Source: JADHUC01 sp964617665 (GTDB lineage Bacteria > Planctomycetota > Planctomycetia > Pirellulales > Pirellulaceae). From it: a stretch of 64,000 nt of DNA. The first letter of the stretch is position 1. The number at the start of each line of letters is the position of its first letter. The notes under the pieces were generated by a model. The model did no database searches. It saw nothing but the letters and a program-made list of their open reading frames with translations, and was not told the DNA's origin. Below are positions 17,908 through 27,311 of this stretch, piece after piece. Made by a program: the position numbers and the translations under genes. The stretch covers positions 48,767 through 112,766 of the forward strand of contig CAZUAH010000001.1 of assembly GCA_964617665.1 (NCBI GenBank), read 5' to 3'.

Positions 17908-19416
17908 ATGATCAAGAACTCAAAGTCAACTGACGGTGTTGGGAACCAGGTCTCGCGACGCAGTTTCCTTCAAGGCTGCGCGACGATGGCCGCGGCCGCA
18001 CCGATTTTGGGCGCAGCCCAGACGGCGCGCAATGTTGCATCCGCTGCAGAATCTCCGGCGGGCGGTCGCACGCTGCTGGTCAAGAACATCCAGACCTTGG
18101 TCACCATGGATAAACAGCGGCGTGAAATCAAAGGCGGGGCCATGCTGGTCCGCGGCAATGTGATCCAGCAGGTAGGAACAACGGCCGAATTGCCCGCTAC
18201 GGCGGACGAGGTGCTGGATCTGAATGACCGCTATATCGTCATGCCGGGCATGGTGAACACGCATCACCACTTCTACCAGGTACTGACACGTGTGGTGAAA
18301 CCGGACGGGACGCTGTTCCCTTGGCTCAAGACCCTGTATCCGATCTGGGCTGGCATGCGGTCAAACGACATTTACATCAGCGCCAAGTTGGCCGCCGCCG
18401 AATTGCTGCTGAGCGGCTGCACCACATCAAGCGATCATCTGTACATTCTGCCCAACGACTGCACGATTGATGACGAGATTCGGGCACTGGCGGATATCGG
18501 TATGCGTTTCACTGCGGTGCGCGGCAGTATGAGCATCGGCGAGAGTAAGGGCGGCTTGCCTCCGGATTCGGTGGTCGAGCGGGAGCCCGACATCCTCAAA
18601 GACTCACAGCGATTGATCGAGCAGTACCATGACAACTCCCGGCACTCGATGCTGCGTATGGCTCTGGGGCCTTGCTCACCGTTCACCATCTCGACGGACT
18701 TGATGCGAGAATCGGCCAAACTGGCTCGCAATTACCCAGGTGTCCGATTGCACACGCATCTGGCGGAAAATAGGGACGACATCACTTACATGGACAAGAA
18801 CTACGGGATGCGGCCTGGGCCGTGGACCGAGTCACTCGGCTGGCTGGACGGCGATGTATGGCATGCCCACTGCGTTCAACTCGATGGGAAGGACATTGGG
18901 ATGTTCGCCAAGGCGGGAGTGGGCGTGGCGCACTGCCCCTGCAGCAACATGCGACTGGCTAGCGGGGCGGCGCCGATTCGCAGCATGTTGGACGCCGGGG
19001 CAAAGGTTGCGCTGGGCGTCGACGGATCTGCGTCGAACGACACCAGCAATTTGATACACGAAGCCCGACAGGCGCTGCTGTTGGCACGGGTACGGGAAGT
19101 CGACGTGACCGGCATGACCGCTCGCGAAGCATTGGAGATAGCCACCCTTGGTGGCGCTGCAGTATTGGGCCGCGACGATATCGGCCATCTGGCCAAGGGT
19201 ATGTCGGCCGATTTCATCGCTTTCGACACCCAGCGAAAACCGCATGTCGGTGCCCACGCCGATCCCGTGGCGGCATTGATCCTGTGTCAGACAGATGCAG
19301 TGGACTACAGCTTCGTAAACGGACGCAAGATCGTCGATCAAGGCCGCCTGACCACGGTGGACTACGACGAATTGGCCGAGGAGACACGAAAGGCAGCGAT
19401 CAAGCTGTCTTCGTAA
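17908..19416 (+). CDS. Tat-exported 8-oxoguanine-deaminase-like amidohydrolase
   Basis: 502 residues from the ATG at 17908, with GAGGAAGA upstream. The N-terminus carries a twin-arginine signal (SRRSFLQG at 16-23, then an Ala-rich core). Metal site His119-x-His121 (THHHF), then RLHTHLAEN, HAHCVQLD, GVAHCPCSNMRLASG and the metal Asp in GVDGSASND. The last two motifs are characteristic of the TRZ/ATZ-family 8-oxoguanine deaminases, which hydrolyse the amino group of oxidised guanine to give uric acid. Export would be unusual for a DNA-damage product, so an environmental purine or other N-heterocycle is as likely a substrate. It precedes two more exported amidohydrolases. Confidence 0.85.
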   Translation: MIKNSKSTDGVGNQVSRRSFLQGCATMAAAAPILGAAQTARNVASAAESPAGGRTLLVKNIQTLVTMDKQRREIKGGAMLVRGNVIQQVGTTAELPATADEVLDLNDRYIVMPGMVNTHHHFYQVLTRVVKPDGTLFPWLKTLYPIWAGMRSNDIYISAKLAAAELLLSGCTTSSDHLYILPNDCTIDDEIRALADIGMRFTAVRGSMSIGESKGGLPPDSVVEREPDILKDSQRLIEQYHDNSRHSMLRMALGPCSPFTISTDLMRESAKLARNYPGVRLHTHLAENRDDITYMDKNYGMRPGPWTESLGWLDGDVWHAHCVQLDGKDIGMFAKAGVGVAHCPCSNMRLASGAAPIRSMLDAGAKVALGVDGSASNDTSNLIHEARQALLLARVREVDVTGMTAREALEIATLGGAAVLGRDDIGHLAKGMSADFIAFDTQRKPHVGAHADPVAALILCQTDAVDYSFVNGRKIVDQGRLTTVDYDELAEETRKAAIKLSS

Positions 19417-19524
19417 CCCAACTTTCGCTCGCCTCGCCTGCGGGGAGCAGTACCTGGCAGTCCGCTTGCGGACCAGAAGGAACAGACATTGTTTACCTCT
19501 ACTTTCCACGAAAGAACCGGAAGA

Positions 19525-21366
19525 ATGAACATTATCATCTCACGATTGACTGCCACGCTGGCTTTGCTCTTGGCAACGGGCTGCTCGACGCTGCTTGCTG
19601 GTGAACCGGCCGACTTCGTCCTCACCAATGGCAAGGTGTACACGGTTAACGAAAAGCAGCCCTGGGCGGAAGCTGTTGCGGTCGACGGCAAAGAGATTGT
19701 CTATGTCGGCGACAATGCCGGCGCCAGGGCTTTCGTCGGTCAGGGCACCGAGGAGATCGATCTCAAGGGCCGAATGCTGCTGCCCGGGTTCGTGGAATCG
19801 CACGTGCACGTCATGATGGGCGCGGCGACATCGTCGGGGTTGCCTTTGACCATGGCCGACTCGATCGACGATGTGCTACGCAAGCTCAAGGAATATGCTG
19901 ACGCGAATCCTGACAAGACGACACTCTTTGGGGCTTCCTATAACGCTTTCCACTTTGATCAAAAGGGACCGAATAAAACGGCGCTTGACAAGGTCGTGCC
20001 CGATCGTCCTGTCATGCTGATGGACCACACGCTCCACTCGGTGTGGGTCAACTCGAAGGCGCTGGAAGTTGCCGGCATCACCAAAGACACCAAGGATCCC
20101 TCGGGTGGCCAATACGTTCGCGATGAAAACGGCGAGCCTACTGGCGCGATCAAGGGCAGCCCGGCGAGCTTGCCAGTCATCAACGCCATCGAGGCGATCT
20201 CGCCGGAAGCGATGCTGTCGTCGATTCCGCAAGTGCTCGAGGGCCTCTCGGAGTTCGGATTCACGGCGGCAATGGACATGGGCAACCCCATCGCAACCGA
20301 GGTTGCATTGAACGCAATCATCGATCTGGACAATCAGGGCAAGCTACCGTTGCGGCTGAGCATGACGCATTTCGTCAACACGCCGGCCGTCGCTGAGACG
20401 GCAATCGAAGCGCAGGAGCAGTATGCCAAGAAGTACAAATCGGAACATGCCTGGTTCGATACGATGAAGATTGTTTGCGACAGCGTGATGGAGAACCAGA
20501 AAGCGGCCATGCTCGAGCCTTATCTGACCACCGGCGATCGCGCATCGCTCTACTTCGACCATGATGCGTTGAGGGAGTTGGTCCTGGGTGCAGCCGAAAA
20601 AGGACACGGCGTTGCATTGCATTGCATTGGAGACTGGGGGGTTCGCGCGGCGCTCGATGCCGCCGAAGCACTGCGTAAGTCCGGCGACAAGGACACACGC
20701 TTCATCGCCACCCATGTCCAGATGGTCCACCCCGACGATCGGGAGCGCTTTGGAGAATTGAATGTCTTCGCGCAGACGACGTCGAACTGGGCCAACCACC
20801 AACCGACCTACATCGAACACATTGGTCAGCAGCGCAACGACACGCTCCAGTTCCCGTTCCGGAGTTGGGTGGACGGTGGAGCGATCGTTGCCCTCGGGGC
20901 CGACTGGCCGGCTACGCCGGGTGGCTTCGAGCACGGCGTCAACCCTTTTAATAACATCTACGTGGCTAAACACCGCCGAGTTCCCAAAGACCTCATCGAG
21001 GAGTTCGGTTCGGCTGACCGGACGCTGCCCCCTGAGAATGAAGTGCTGACGCTGGCGGAAGCGATCGAGGGCTACACGATCAGCGGCGCGAAGATGTTGG
21101 GGATTGAAGACGAAATCGGTTCGATCGAGGTCGGCAAGAAGGCCGACCTGATCCTGCTCAGCCAGAACCTCTTTGAAATCGATCCGGAGGAGATCCCCAA
21201 AACCAAAGTCCTCGGAACCATGTTCGACGGCAAGATCGTCCACGACGTTCTCTACGGAATTGGAGATAGCGACCTCGTCGATCTCGATGAAGTGGCCAAG
21301 GGCGCAACGGGCCCCTGCCTGCATGGCAAGAAGTACATGCACGACCACGATCACGGGAATGAATAG
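19525..21366 (+). CDS. Exported YtcJ-like amidohydrolase, copy 1
   Basis: 613 residues from the ATG at 19525, chosen because the N-terminus then matches the next gene (MNIIISRLTATLALLLA against MNTTISRLTATLALLLA). The signal ends LLLATGCS, a possible lipobox. Amidohydrolase-3 fold: HxH in GFVESHVHVMMG, the second metal-site region HCIGDWGVRAALDA, HVQMVHPDD and GADWPATP. C-terminal IEVGKKADLILL is typical of the superfamily. It ends in a His/Asp-rich tail (KKYMHDHDHGNE) that may bind metal. Substrate unknown. Tandem paralogue follows after 70 bases. Confidence 0.85.
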   Translation: MNIIISRLTATLALLLATGCSTLLAGEPADFVLTNGKVYTVNEKQPWAEAVAVDGKEIVYVGDNAGARAFVGQGTEEIDLKGRMLLPGFVESHVHVMMGAATSSGLPLTMADSIDDVLRKLKEYADANPDKTTLFGASYNAFHFDQKGPNKTALDKVVPDRPVMLMDHTLHSVWVNSKALEVAGITKDTKDPSGGQYVRDENGEPTGAIKGSPASLPVINAIEAISPEAMLSSIPQVLEGLSEFGFTAAMDMGNPIATEVALNAIIDLDNQGKLPLRLSMTHFVNTPAVAETAIEAQEQYAKKYKSEHAWFDTMKIVCDSVMENQKAAMLEPYLTTGDRASLYFDHDALRELVLGAAEKGHGVALHCIGDWGVRAALDAAEALRKSGDKDTRFIATHVQMVHPDDRERFGELNVFAQTTSNWANHQPTYIEHIGQQRNDTLQFPFRSWVDGGAIVALGADWPATPGGFEHGVNPFNNIYVAKHRRVPKDLIEEFGSADRTLPPENEVLTLAEAIEGYTISGAKMLGIEDEIGSIEVGKKADLILLSQNLFEIDPEEIPKTKVLGTMFDGKIVHDVLYGIGDSDLVDLDEVAKGATGPCLHGKKYMHDHDHGNE

Positions 21367-21436
21367 TGGGCGACCGCGCGCCGAACGGAGCGCGCAACAG
21401 TTGCATTTGAAATCTAACCTAAAAAAGGACCGAGAA

Positions 21437-23173
21437 ATGAACACGACCATCTCACGACTGACTGCCACGCTGGCTTTGCTTCTGGCAGCCGTTTGCTCGC
21501 CCCTGGCCGCTGAAGAACCGGCCGACTTCGTGTTCGCCAACGGCGAAGTCTACACGGTCAACGATAAGCAGCCTTGGGCCGAGGCGGTCGTGGTCGACGA
21601 TAACAAGATCGTTTACGTCGGCGACACTAAGACAGCCAAGGGCTACATCGGCGAGGACACCGAGTTCGTTGAGTTGGGCGGCAAAATGATGCTGCCCGGG
21701 TTTGTGGATTCACACCTCCATCCGGTGGCTGGAGCGATGGCCGCTGTAGGCGCCGACCTCCAGTACGACTCGGTCGACGAGGTCATCAAGGCAGTAAAGG
21801 AGTACGCGGACGCGCATCCCGATGAGGAGCTGGTTCGCGGCTTTGGCTGGCGGTACGCCCTCTTTCCACCTACCGGTCCGACCAAGGAACTGCTCGACGA
21901 AATCGTGCCCGATCGTCCGGTGTTCCTGTTCGCTATCGATGCCCATGGAGGGTGGGCCAATTCGAAGGCGTTGGAGATGGCGGGCATCACCAAGGACACA
22001 CCCGACCCGCAGCCCGGTTTCAGCAGCTATCAGCGCGATCCCGAGACTGGAGAGGCAACCGGTTACCTGGTCGAGGTTCCTGCAGCGTTTTCCGTGCTGG
22101 TCGCGATCCAACCTCAGACAAAGGAACGCCTTGCCAAATCGCTTGGGCAACTGATGCCCAAGTTCGCGGCTGCCGGGCTCACGGCTTGCTACGACGCTGG
22201 CATCGTTGGCGTCAAGCCCGAGGACGACGGGTGGGCTCTCTACTTCGACATGGAGAAACGCGGCGAGCTGAGCATGCGGATCGTAGGCAGCTACTATCAC
22301 AACAACCCTAAGGTCGACCCGCTTCCTTTGATTAAGAGCTACCGCAGACGCTTCCAGAGCGAACTGGTCCAGGCGAGGATCCTGAAGGTGAATGTCGACG
22401 GCGGCGACGCGCAGCATACGGGCGCCTACCTTTTCCCCTACGCAGACAAGCCGTTGACCTCGGGCGAACCGATCTTCACTCCCAAGCAACTGAACGACAT
22501 CGTCATTCGAGCGGATGCTGCGGGAATCGACGTACACTATCACTCGTTCGGCGACCGCGCCGTTCGACTCGGTCTCGATGCCATCGAAGCGGCCATCAAG
22601 GCGAACCCCGAACGCGACCGTCGGCATGCCACGGGCCACACCATGTACATCCATGACGATGATGTTCCGCGATTCGCCGAATTGGGCGTACTCGCGAACT
22701 TTTCGGCCAACTGGGCGACACCGGATTCCGCGAACCTGGGCATCGCCGTGACGCGTCTCGGCGGACGTGTTGTATACACCGAGTTTATGCGCATGCGCTC
22801 GGTCTTCGACGCTGGTGGCAAAGTGTGTTTCGGATCAGACTACCCGGCCGCTGGCTACTACAGCACCTTCAAGCCGTTGGAAGCTATCCAGATCGCGGTT
22901 ACCCGGAAGATGCTTAAAGGTGAGGGGCTGGCGCCTGTGATGCCACCCGAGGACGAGAAAGTGACGCTGGAGCAGGCTCTCACGGCCCAGACGCTGAACT
23001 GTGCGTATATGATTCGCATGGAGGACAAAATCGGCTCGATCGAAACCGGAAAGCTCGCCGACCTGGTCGTGTTGGAGAAGAACCTGTTCGACGTCGACCC
23101 AATGGACATCGGCAAGGTCGGAGTGCTCATGACCATGATGAACGGAAAAGTGACGCATCGGGACGGCCTGTAA
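21437..23173 (+). CDS. Exported YtcJ-like amidohydrolase, copy 2
   Basis: 578 residues from the ATG at 21437, preceded by AAAAAAGGA. The signal peptide is nearly identical to that of the previous gene at DNA level, but the Gly before Cys is Val here, so no lipobox. Motifs: GFVDSHLHPVAG, HYHSFGDRAVRLGLDA, TGHTMYIHDDD, GSDYPAAG, IETGKLADLVVL. The His/Asp tail of copy 1 is absent. The pair arose by tandem duplication; the active-site surroundings differ enough to suggest different substrates. Confidence 0.86.
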   Translation: MNTTISRLTATLALLLAAVCSPLAAEEPADFVFANGEVYTVNDKQPWAEAVVVDDNKIVYVGDTKTAKGYIGEDTEFVELGGKMMLPGFVDSHLHPVAGAMAAVGADLQYDSVDEVIKAVKEYADAHPDEELVRGFGWRYALFPPTGPTKELLDEIVPDRPVFLFAIDAHGGWANSKALEMAGITKDTPDPQPGFSSYQRDPETGEATGYLVEVPAAFSVLVAIQPQTKERLAKSLGQLMPKFAAAGLTACYDAGIVGVKPEDDGWALYFDMEKRGELSMRIVGSYYHNNPKVDPLPLIKSYRRRFQSELVQARILKVNVDGGDAQHTGAYLFPYADKPLTSGEPIFTPKQLNDIVIRADAAGIDVHYHSFGDRAVRLGLDAIEAAIKANPERDRRHATGHTMYIHDDDVPRFAELGVLANFSANWATPDSANLGIAVTRLGGRVVYTEFMRMRSVFDAGGKVCFGSDYPAAGYYSTFKPLEAIQIAVTRKMLKGEGLAPVMPPEDEKVTLEQALTAQTLNCAYMIRMEDKIGSIETGKLADLVVLEKNLFDVDPMDIGKVGVLMTMMNGKVTHRDGL

Positions 23174-23201
23174 TCACTAACGAAGAGGACAGCCGTAGAC
23201 C

Positions 23202-23300
23202 GTAGGCCGGCAGCAAGGAGCGACAGCGACGCAGTTCCGGGGGTCTTGGGTCTGCCAGATTCGTACTTGCCGGAACACCGCTGCGCTCGTTCCGGCCTAC
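23202..23300. repeat. 99-bp palindromic intergenic repeat, copy 1
   Basis: Begins GTAGGCCGG and ends CCGGCCTAC, with a conserved AAGGAGCGA next to the left end and TGCCGGAACA.CGCTGCGCTCG towards the right. It matches the element at 28595-28693 in length and in both ends; the middle differs. It sits between two same-strand genes. Confidence 0.7.
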
Positions 23301-23405
23301 AAATTCGGTTGAACGGGCGAATGCACTTCAACCGGACCTAACAACAAGGTGGTCGCGTCGCCGACTGACAGGGCGCATCGATACCCTTTACCTGAGGAGC
23401 ATTAG

Positions 23406-25691
23406 ATGAATGGCAAAAGCGCACTGGCTCTCGCTGTGACGTTTGGCCTGCTGTTAGGTACGTTGGCCGTCTTTCCGGAAGACGGCCACGCACAGACGCG
23501 ATCTTCGAGGAGCAAATCCAAGCGGCGGCCTCCTGCTCTGTCCGAAGTGATCCGCGCCGCAGGGCAGCGAGCGATGCTCGATTCGCAGACAGCGATGAGA
23601 GTGGAAGCGACGCGACGAAGATATCTCGACAATCGAGTGCAGGCCACGAATGCCTATTTCGCCATGCGCGAATACAATCGACGCCAGCGCTACGATACAG
23701 CCGAAGAGAAGGCGGCGCGGCACGAGGAAAACCAGGAGCGGTATACCCGTCTTGGCCAGCTTGGAAACCCAAAGCAACCTGCCTCGGATCAGCTCGACCT
23801 GGCGACCGGGAAGTTGACGTGGCCGCGAGCCCTGATGGCCGAGCCGTTTGCGGAATACCGTCGCCAACTGGATGTGTTCTTCGCCAAACGGGCCCAGAGT
23901 GGTGGGTACGTTCGCCAACAGGACACGACGGAAGCGTACGCGGCTCTGGAGAGTATGTTCGATTCGCTTGCGAATGCGCCCGGCATTTCGAGTCGAGACG
24001 CGAACGAGGCAATTTCGTTCCTAACCTCGGTGGCTGTTGCGATCGACTCGCCCTACGATCGGATCGCGAGATGTGGCCAACGCCCTGACGACCCACCGGA
24101 AGAAGGATCGACGGATGAACGTCTGGCAGCAGCCGTCGCCTTGCTGAAGTCAGAGAATCGCGATGATCGGGTACGGGCCTGTGCCAATATCGCCGCGATT
24201 GGCGAAGGTGCTGCCTCGGCAGTGCCTGCGCTTATCCAGGCTCTGAGAGACAGCGATGCGGTCGTGCGAGCGTACGCGGCGCGTACCCTGGGCCAAGTAG
24301 GTCCCGCAGCCAAAGCGGCCGCTGAGCCATTGGAGGACGCTTTCAAAGACCCAGACCGCTACGTCCGTCGCGAAGCCCTGCGGGCGTTCGTGATCCTCGA
24401 ACCCGAGCAACAGCGGTCGGTCGATCTAATCATCGCGGCGATGAATGACGCTGATCCACTTGTGGTGGCCACCGCGACCAACAGACTCACCGAGTTGGGA
24501 CCACGTCTGCTTCCGCAAGTTATCGAATTGCTCGCGGATGACCGAACGGCGTACTGTGCCTGTTTGATTCTCCAGCAATTGGATCAAGCGGGCGGAGCGG
24601 CCGTCCCTGCGCTGATCAAACTGCTTGATCATCAGCACGTCGAACTTCGCCTCGAATCCGCGTTGGCCCTGCGGGCAATCGGGCCGGCCGCCGCAGACGC
24701 AATCGCGGCACTGTCTGCTCGGGTGAACGATCCGGAACGTACGGTTCAATTGGCGGCCGTTTTGGCTATTGGCGCGATTGGCGAGAAGGCCGCGAGTGCG
24801 GCCAAAGCCCTGCGCCAATTGTCAAGGCACCCGGATGACCTACTAAAAGTGCTCGCGTTGTGGGCGTTGCAGAACGTCCAGCCAGACGAAAACGATTTGA
24901 ACACCAACATCGTCCCTCGTCTGTACGCGTATGCAAGATCCGACAATACAGAAGTTCGTCAAATGGCCGTACTGGCTCTGTGGGAGTTGGAACCGGCCTA
25001 TGAAGTCACGATGGCGGCCGATGAGGAATTCCTGGCCACCGCCTCGAAGGACGCGATCGCCGATGCACTAGAAGGGGCCGCTCTGGTAGGCAAGGACGCT
25101 GTCCCTTACTGCGTCAAGTGTCTTGAACGGCCCGCTCTTACCCGTGCTGCCGCGGCCGTGCTGGGAAAGATCGGTCCGGAAGCCGCAGGTGCCGCCCCGG
25201 CTCTTCTCAAGTTGGTCAACAATGAAGAAGCGGTCATCCGTCGAGAGGTACTCTTTGCTCTCGGCAAAATCGGTCCGGCAGCCAAAGATGCTGTCCCTGC
25301 GGCGCTCTCGGGCGTGGACGATCCAGATGCGACAGTCCGCCTTAGCGCCGTGTACGCGCTGGGCCGGATTGGTCCCGATGCTGCTCCGGCAACTGAGCGC
25401 CTGGTCCAAGAACTGGCGTCTAAAGACCGCTACTACGCCACTTGCTGCGCGATGTCGCTTGTACGCATCGCTCCAGACAGTGGCAGAATCTCCCCCAGCG
25501 TCTTACCGCTGCTGATCAAAGCTCTCAAACACAATGATTCAAGCGTTCGCACCGAGGCTGCCAACACGCTCGGCATGCTTGGCCCCGAGGCTCGGAGGGC
25601 GTTAGACGCGTTGAAGGCCGCCACCTACGACCAAAACCCCATCGTACGTCAAACCGTGGCAGATGCGATTGCGAAAATCGTGGAGGCGTAA
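23406..25691 (+). CDS. Exported HEAT-repeat protein
   Basis: 761 residues; GAGGAG precedes the ATG. Signal peptide cut near EDGHAQ. A charged helical region (about 35-220) is followed by at least a dozen HEAT/PBS-lyase-type repeats from about residue 235 to the end (AVPALIQALRDSDAVVRAYAARTLGQVGP and many variants spread along the chain). Such alpha-solenoids are scaffolds for protein contacts; no enzymatic motif is present. It lies between the amidohydrolases and the second Asp-rich protein, suggesting an adaptor role in the same exported system. Confidence 0.85.
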   Translation: MNGKSALALAVTFGLLLGTLAVFPEDGHAQTRSSRSKSKRRPPALSEVIRAAGQRAMLDSQTAMRVEATRRRYLDNRVQATNAYFAMREYNRRQRYDTAEEKAARHEENQERYTRLGQLGNPKQPASDQLDLATGKLTWPRALMAEPFAEYRRQLDVFFAKRAQSGGYVRQQDTTEAYAALESMFDSLANAPGISSRDANEAISFLTSVAVAIDSPYDRIARCGQRPDDPPEEGSTDERLAAAVALLKSENRDDRVRACANIAAIGEGAASAVPALIQALRDSDAVVRAYAARTLGQVGPAAKAAAEPLEDAFKDPDRYVRREALRAFVILEPEQQRSVDLIIAAMNDADPLVVATATNRLTELGPRLLPQVIELLADDRTAYCACLILQQLDQAGGAAVPALIKLLDHQHVELRLESALALRAIGPAAADAIAALSARVNDPERTVQLAAVLAIGAIGEKAASAAKALRQLSRHPDDLLKVLALWALQNVQPDENDLNTNIVPRLYAYARSDNTEVRQMAVLALWELEPAYEVTMAADEEFLATASKDAIADALEGAALVGKDAVPYCVKCLERPALTRAAAAVLGKIGPEAAGAAPALLKLVNNEEAVIRREVLFALGKIGPAAKDAVPAALSGVDDPDATVRLSAVYALGRIGPDAAPATERLVQELASKDRYYATCCAMSLVRIAPDSGRISPSVLPLLIKALKHNDSSVRTEAANTLGMLGPEARRALDALKAATYDQNPIVRQTVADAIAKIVEA

Positions 25692-25782
25692 GCGGACGTG
25701 CCTTGCCAACAGGAGTCTCCACAGCAAACGATTGAACAACGGGCAATTCGCCACCGAGGTCAAGAAATAAAGGAGAGAAGGA

Positions 25783-26871
25783 ATGTACTACCGCCTGTAT
25801 CGTTTCAGACTGGTTGTCTCAGCCATTGTTGTTCTGGTCATGGTGACCGCGTGCCTCTGCCTGTCTTTGGCTTCCGCGCAGCCAAATATCGAAGGTAAAG
25901 TCGTACTGGCAAACCTGGACCGCTACGACGCCTTCTTGCGATTTGGTAAGACGCGTCGGGAGATCAAGCCGAAGAAAGCGTCCGTACTGAGCCCAAAGCA
26001 GTATCCCTTGACGATCGAGTTCTGGTCAGGCAACACCAAGGTTGGTTGGAGGAAACAGGCCATTCCGGCCGCGGGTATCTACGGTTTCAACTTCAAACGC
26101 GGAAACTGGACGCTGACCGAATTGAAGAAGGGCAAGACGACCCGAGCCGCCAAACCAACGCCTAGAACGGTCGTGAAGCAGCGGATCGTACGGCAGCCCG
26201 TCAGACGCCTGCCGATCAACGCCGACCGGGCCCGCTGGTCGCCCCTGGCCCGTGTAGCCTGGTTTGCTGGATCGATCTACCAGTTTGTCCGCGACGAAGA
26301 AGACTGCGATCTGCTGCGAGAATTGTTGATTCGCGGGCGCGAAGAAGACTTGAAGGAGTTCGAACGCTGGTTACGTGATTCCGACAAGATCGCCGTTCCG
26401 TACAAGGAAGAATTGAAGGAAGCCTACGACGAACTGGCCAAGCTGACAGACGAAGAGTGGAAGGAGATTGAAACGGCCGACGAAAAGGACTGGGATCAAG
26501 CCAGAGCCGATTTGGGCGATCTGATCTCGGCCGACGACTGGAAGAATCTGACCGATGACTTCGCCGAGATCAATACGAGTGACTTCTGGGAAGACAACGT
26601 GGACGTCGACCTAGACCAGCTGGACTTCGCGGACATCCTAGACACAGGTGGCGGCATTGATTTGGGTGACGCCCTGGACCTCTCGGAGGACATTGACCTC
26701 GGCGATCTGGAAATCGACACCGATCACTTTGATCTCGGCGGCTTCGACGATTTCGGCGGCTCTGACGGACTATTCGACGTCGACCCCGGCGACTTCGGTG
26801 GCGGGGACGCCGGTTTCCTGGGCGACGACGACTTCGGCGACTTCGGTGGGCTTGACGACTTCGATTTCTGA
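25783..26871 (+). CDS. Exported protein with Asp/Gly/Phe-rich tail (paralogue B)
   Basis: 362 residues; a strong site AAAGGAGAGAAGG precedes the ATG. Signal peptide cut near LASAQ. The N-terminal domain (KVVLANLDRYDAFLRFGKT, SPKQYPLTIEFWSGNT) is about half identical to paralogue A at 16530. The helical segment IYQFVRDEEDCDLLREL is shared too, and the C-terminal about 120 residues are again Asp-rich with Gly and Phe, ending in DDFDF. The GPTY linker of A is replaced by a basic linker. The two paralogues bracket the amidohydrolase and HEAT genes. Confidence 0.76.
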   Translation: MYYRLYRFRLVVSAIVVLVMVTACLCLSLASAQPNIEGKVVLANLDRYDAFLRFGKTRREIKPKKASVLSPKQYPLTIEFWSGNTKVGWRKQAIPAAGIYGFNFKRGNWTLTELKKGKTTRAAKPTPRTVVKQRIVRQPVRRLPINADRARWSPLARVAWFAGSIYQFVRDEEDCDLLRELLIRGREEDLKEFERWLRDSDKIAVPYKEELKEAYDELAKLTDEEWKEIETADEKDWDQARADLGDLISADDWKNLTDDFAEINTSDFWEDNVDVDLDQLDFADILDTGGGIDLGDALDLSEDIDLGDLEIDTDHFDLGGFDDFGGSDGLFDVDPGDFGGGDAGFLGDDDFGDFGGLDDFDF

Positions 26872-27311
26872 ATCTGAGGCTGGGCAGGTGTCCTTCGCTC
26901 GCACATCGCAGTTGCTATTGCTCCGCTGCCGACTGCAGCAACCGGCGCTACGCTGCCTGTGCCGCGCGTGCTGTACCGGCGCCATCTTCACACGCATGGT
27001 GTGAGACATGCGACTACACCTGCACTCTCCCATAACGCGTAAACGGGCGTCTGTTGCCTCCCGCGTAGATGTCGCCAAGATCCATCACTAGCGCGTCGCA
27101 GTTTACGCGATTGAGTGGTGAGTCCGATTATCCGGGTCCCAACTTTCATAGCAGGTCATACCCTTTGCGGTTGGATGAATTTGGATGGACGAGGCAACTC
27201 CTACGGCCTCCATCCATTCGACGACCACCGCCACGTCCATCCAGCCGATGAATTCGACGTTGGCGAGTCTGCGCTCGCGATACGAGATTCCGAACCGCGC
27301 AAGGTTTTCGC
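26872..27311. other. Intergenic region, nothing recognised
   Basis: About 440 bases between the second Asp-rich protein gene and the porin gene. Short open frames on both strands lack ribosome sites and family features. No clear repeat, terminator or promoter was identified. The length suggests that the porin gene has its own promoter. Confidence 0.4.

Noticed and set aside
18832..19509. 225-codon minus-strand open frame over the deaminase gene
   Set aside because: Antisense to a gene with intact catalytic motifs; no protein family features.
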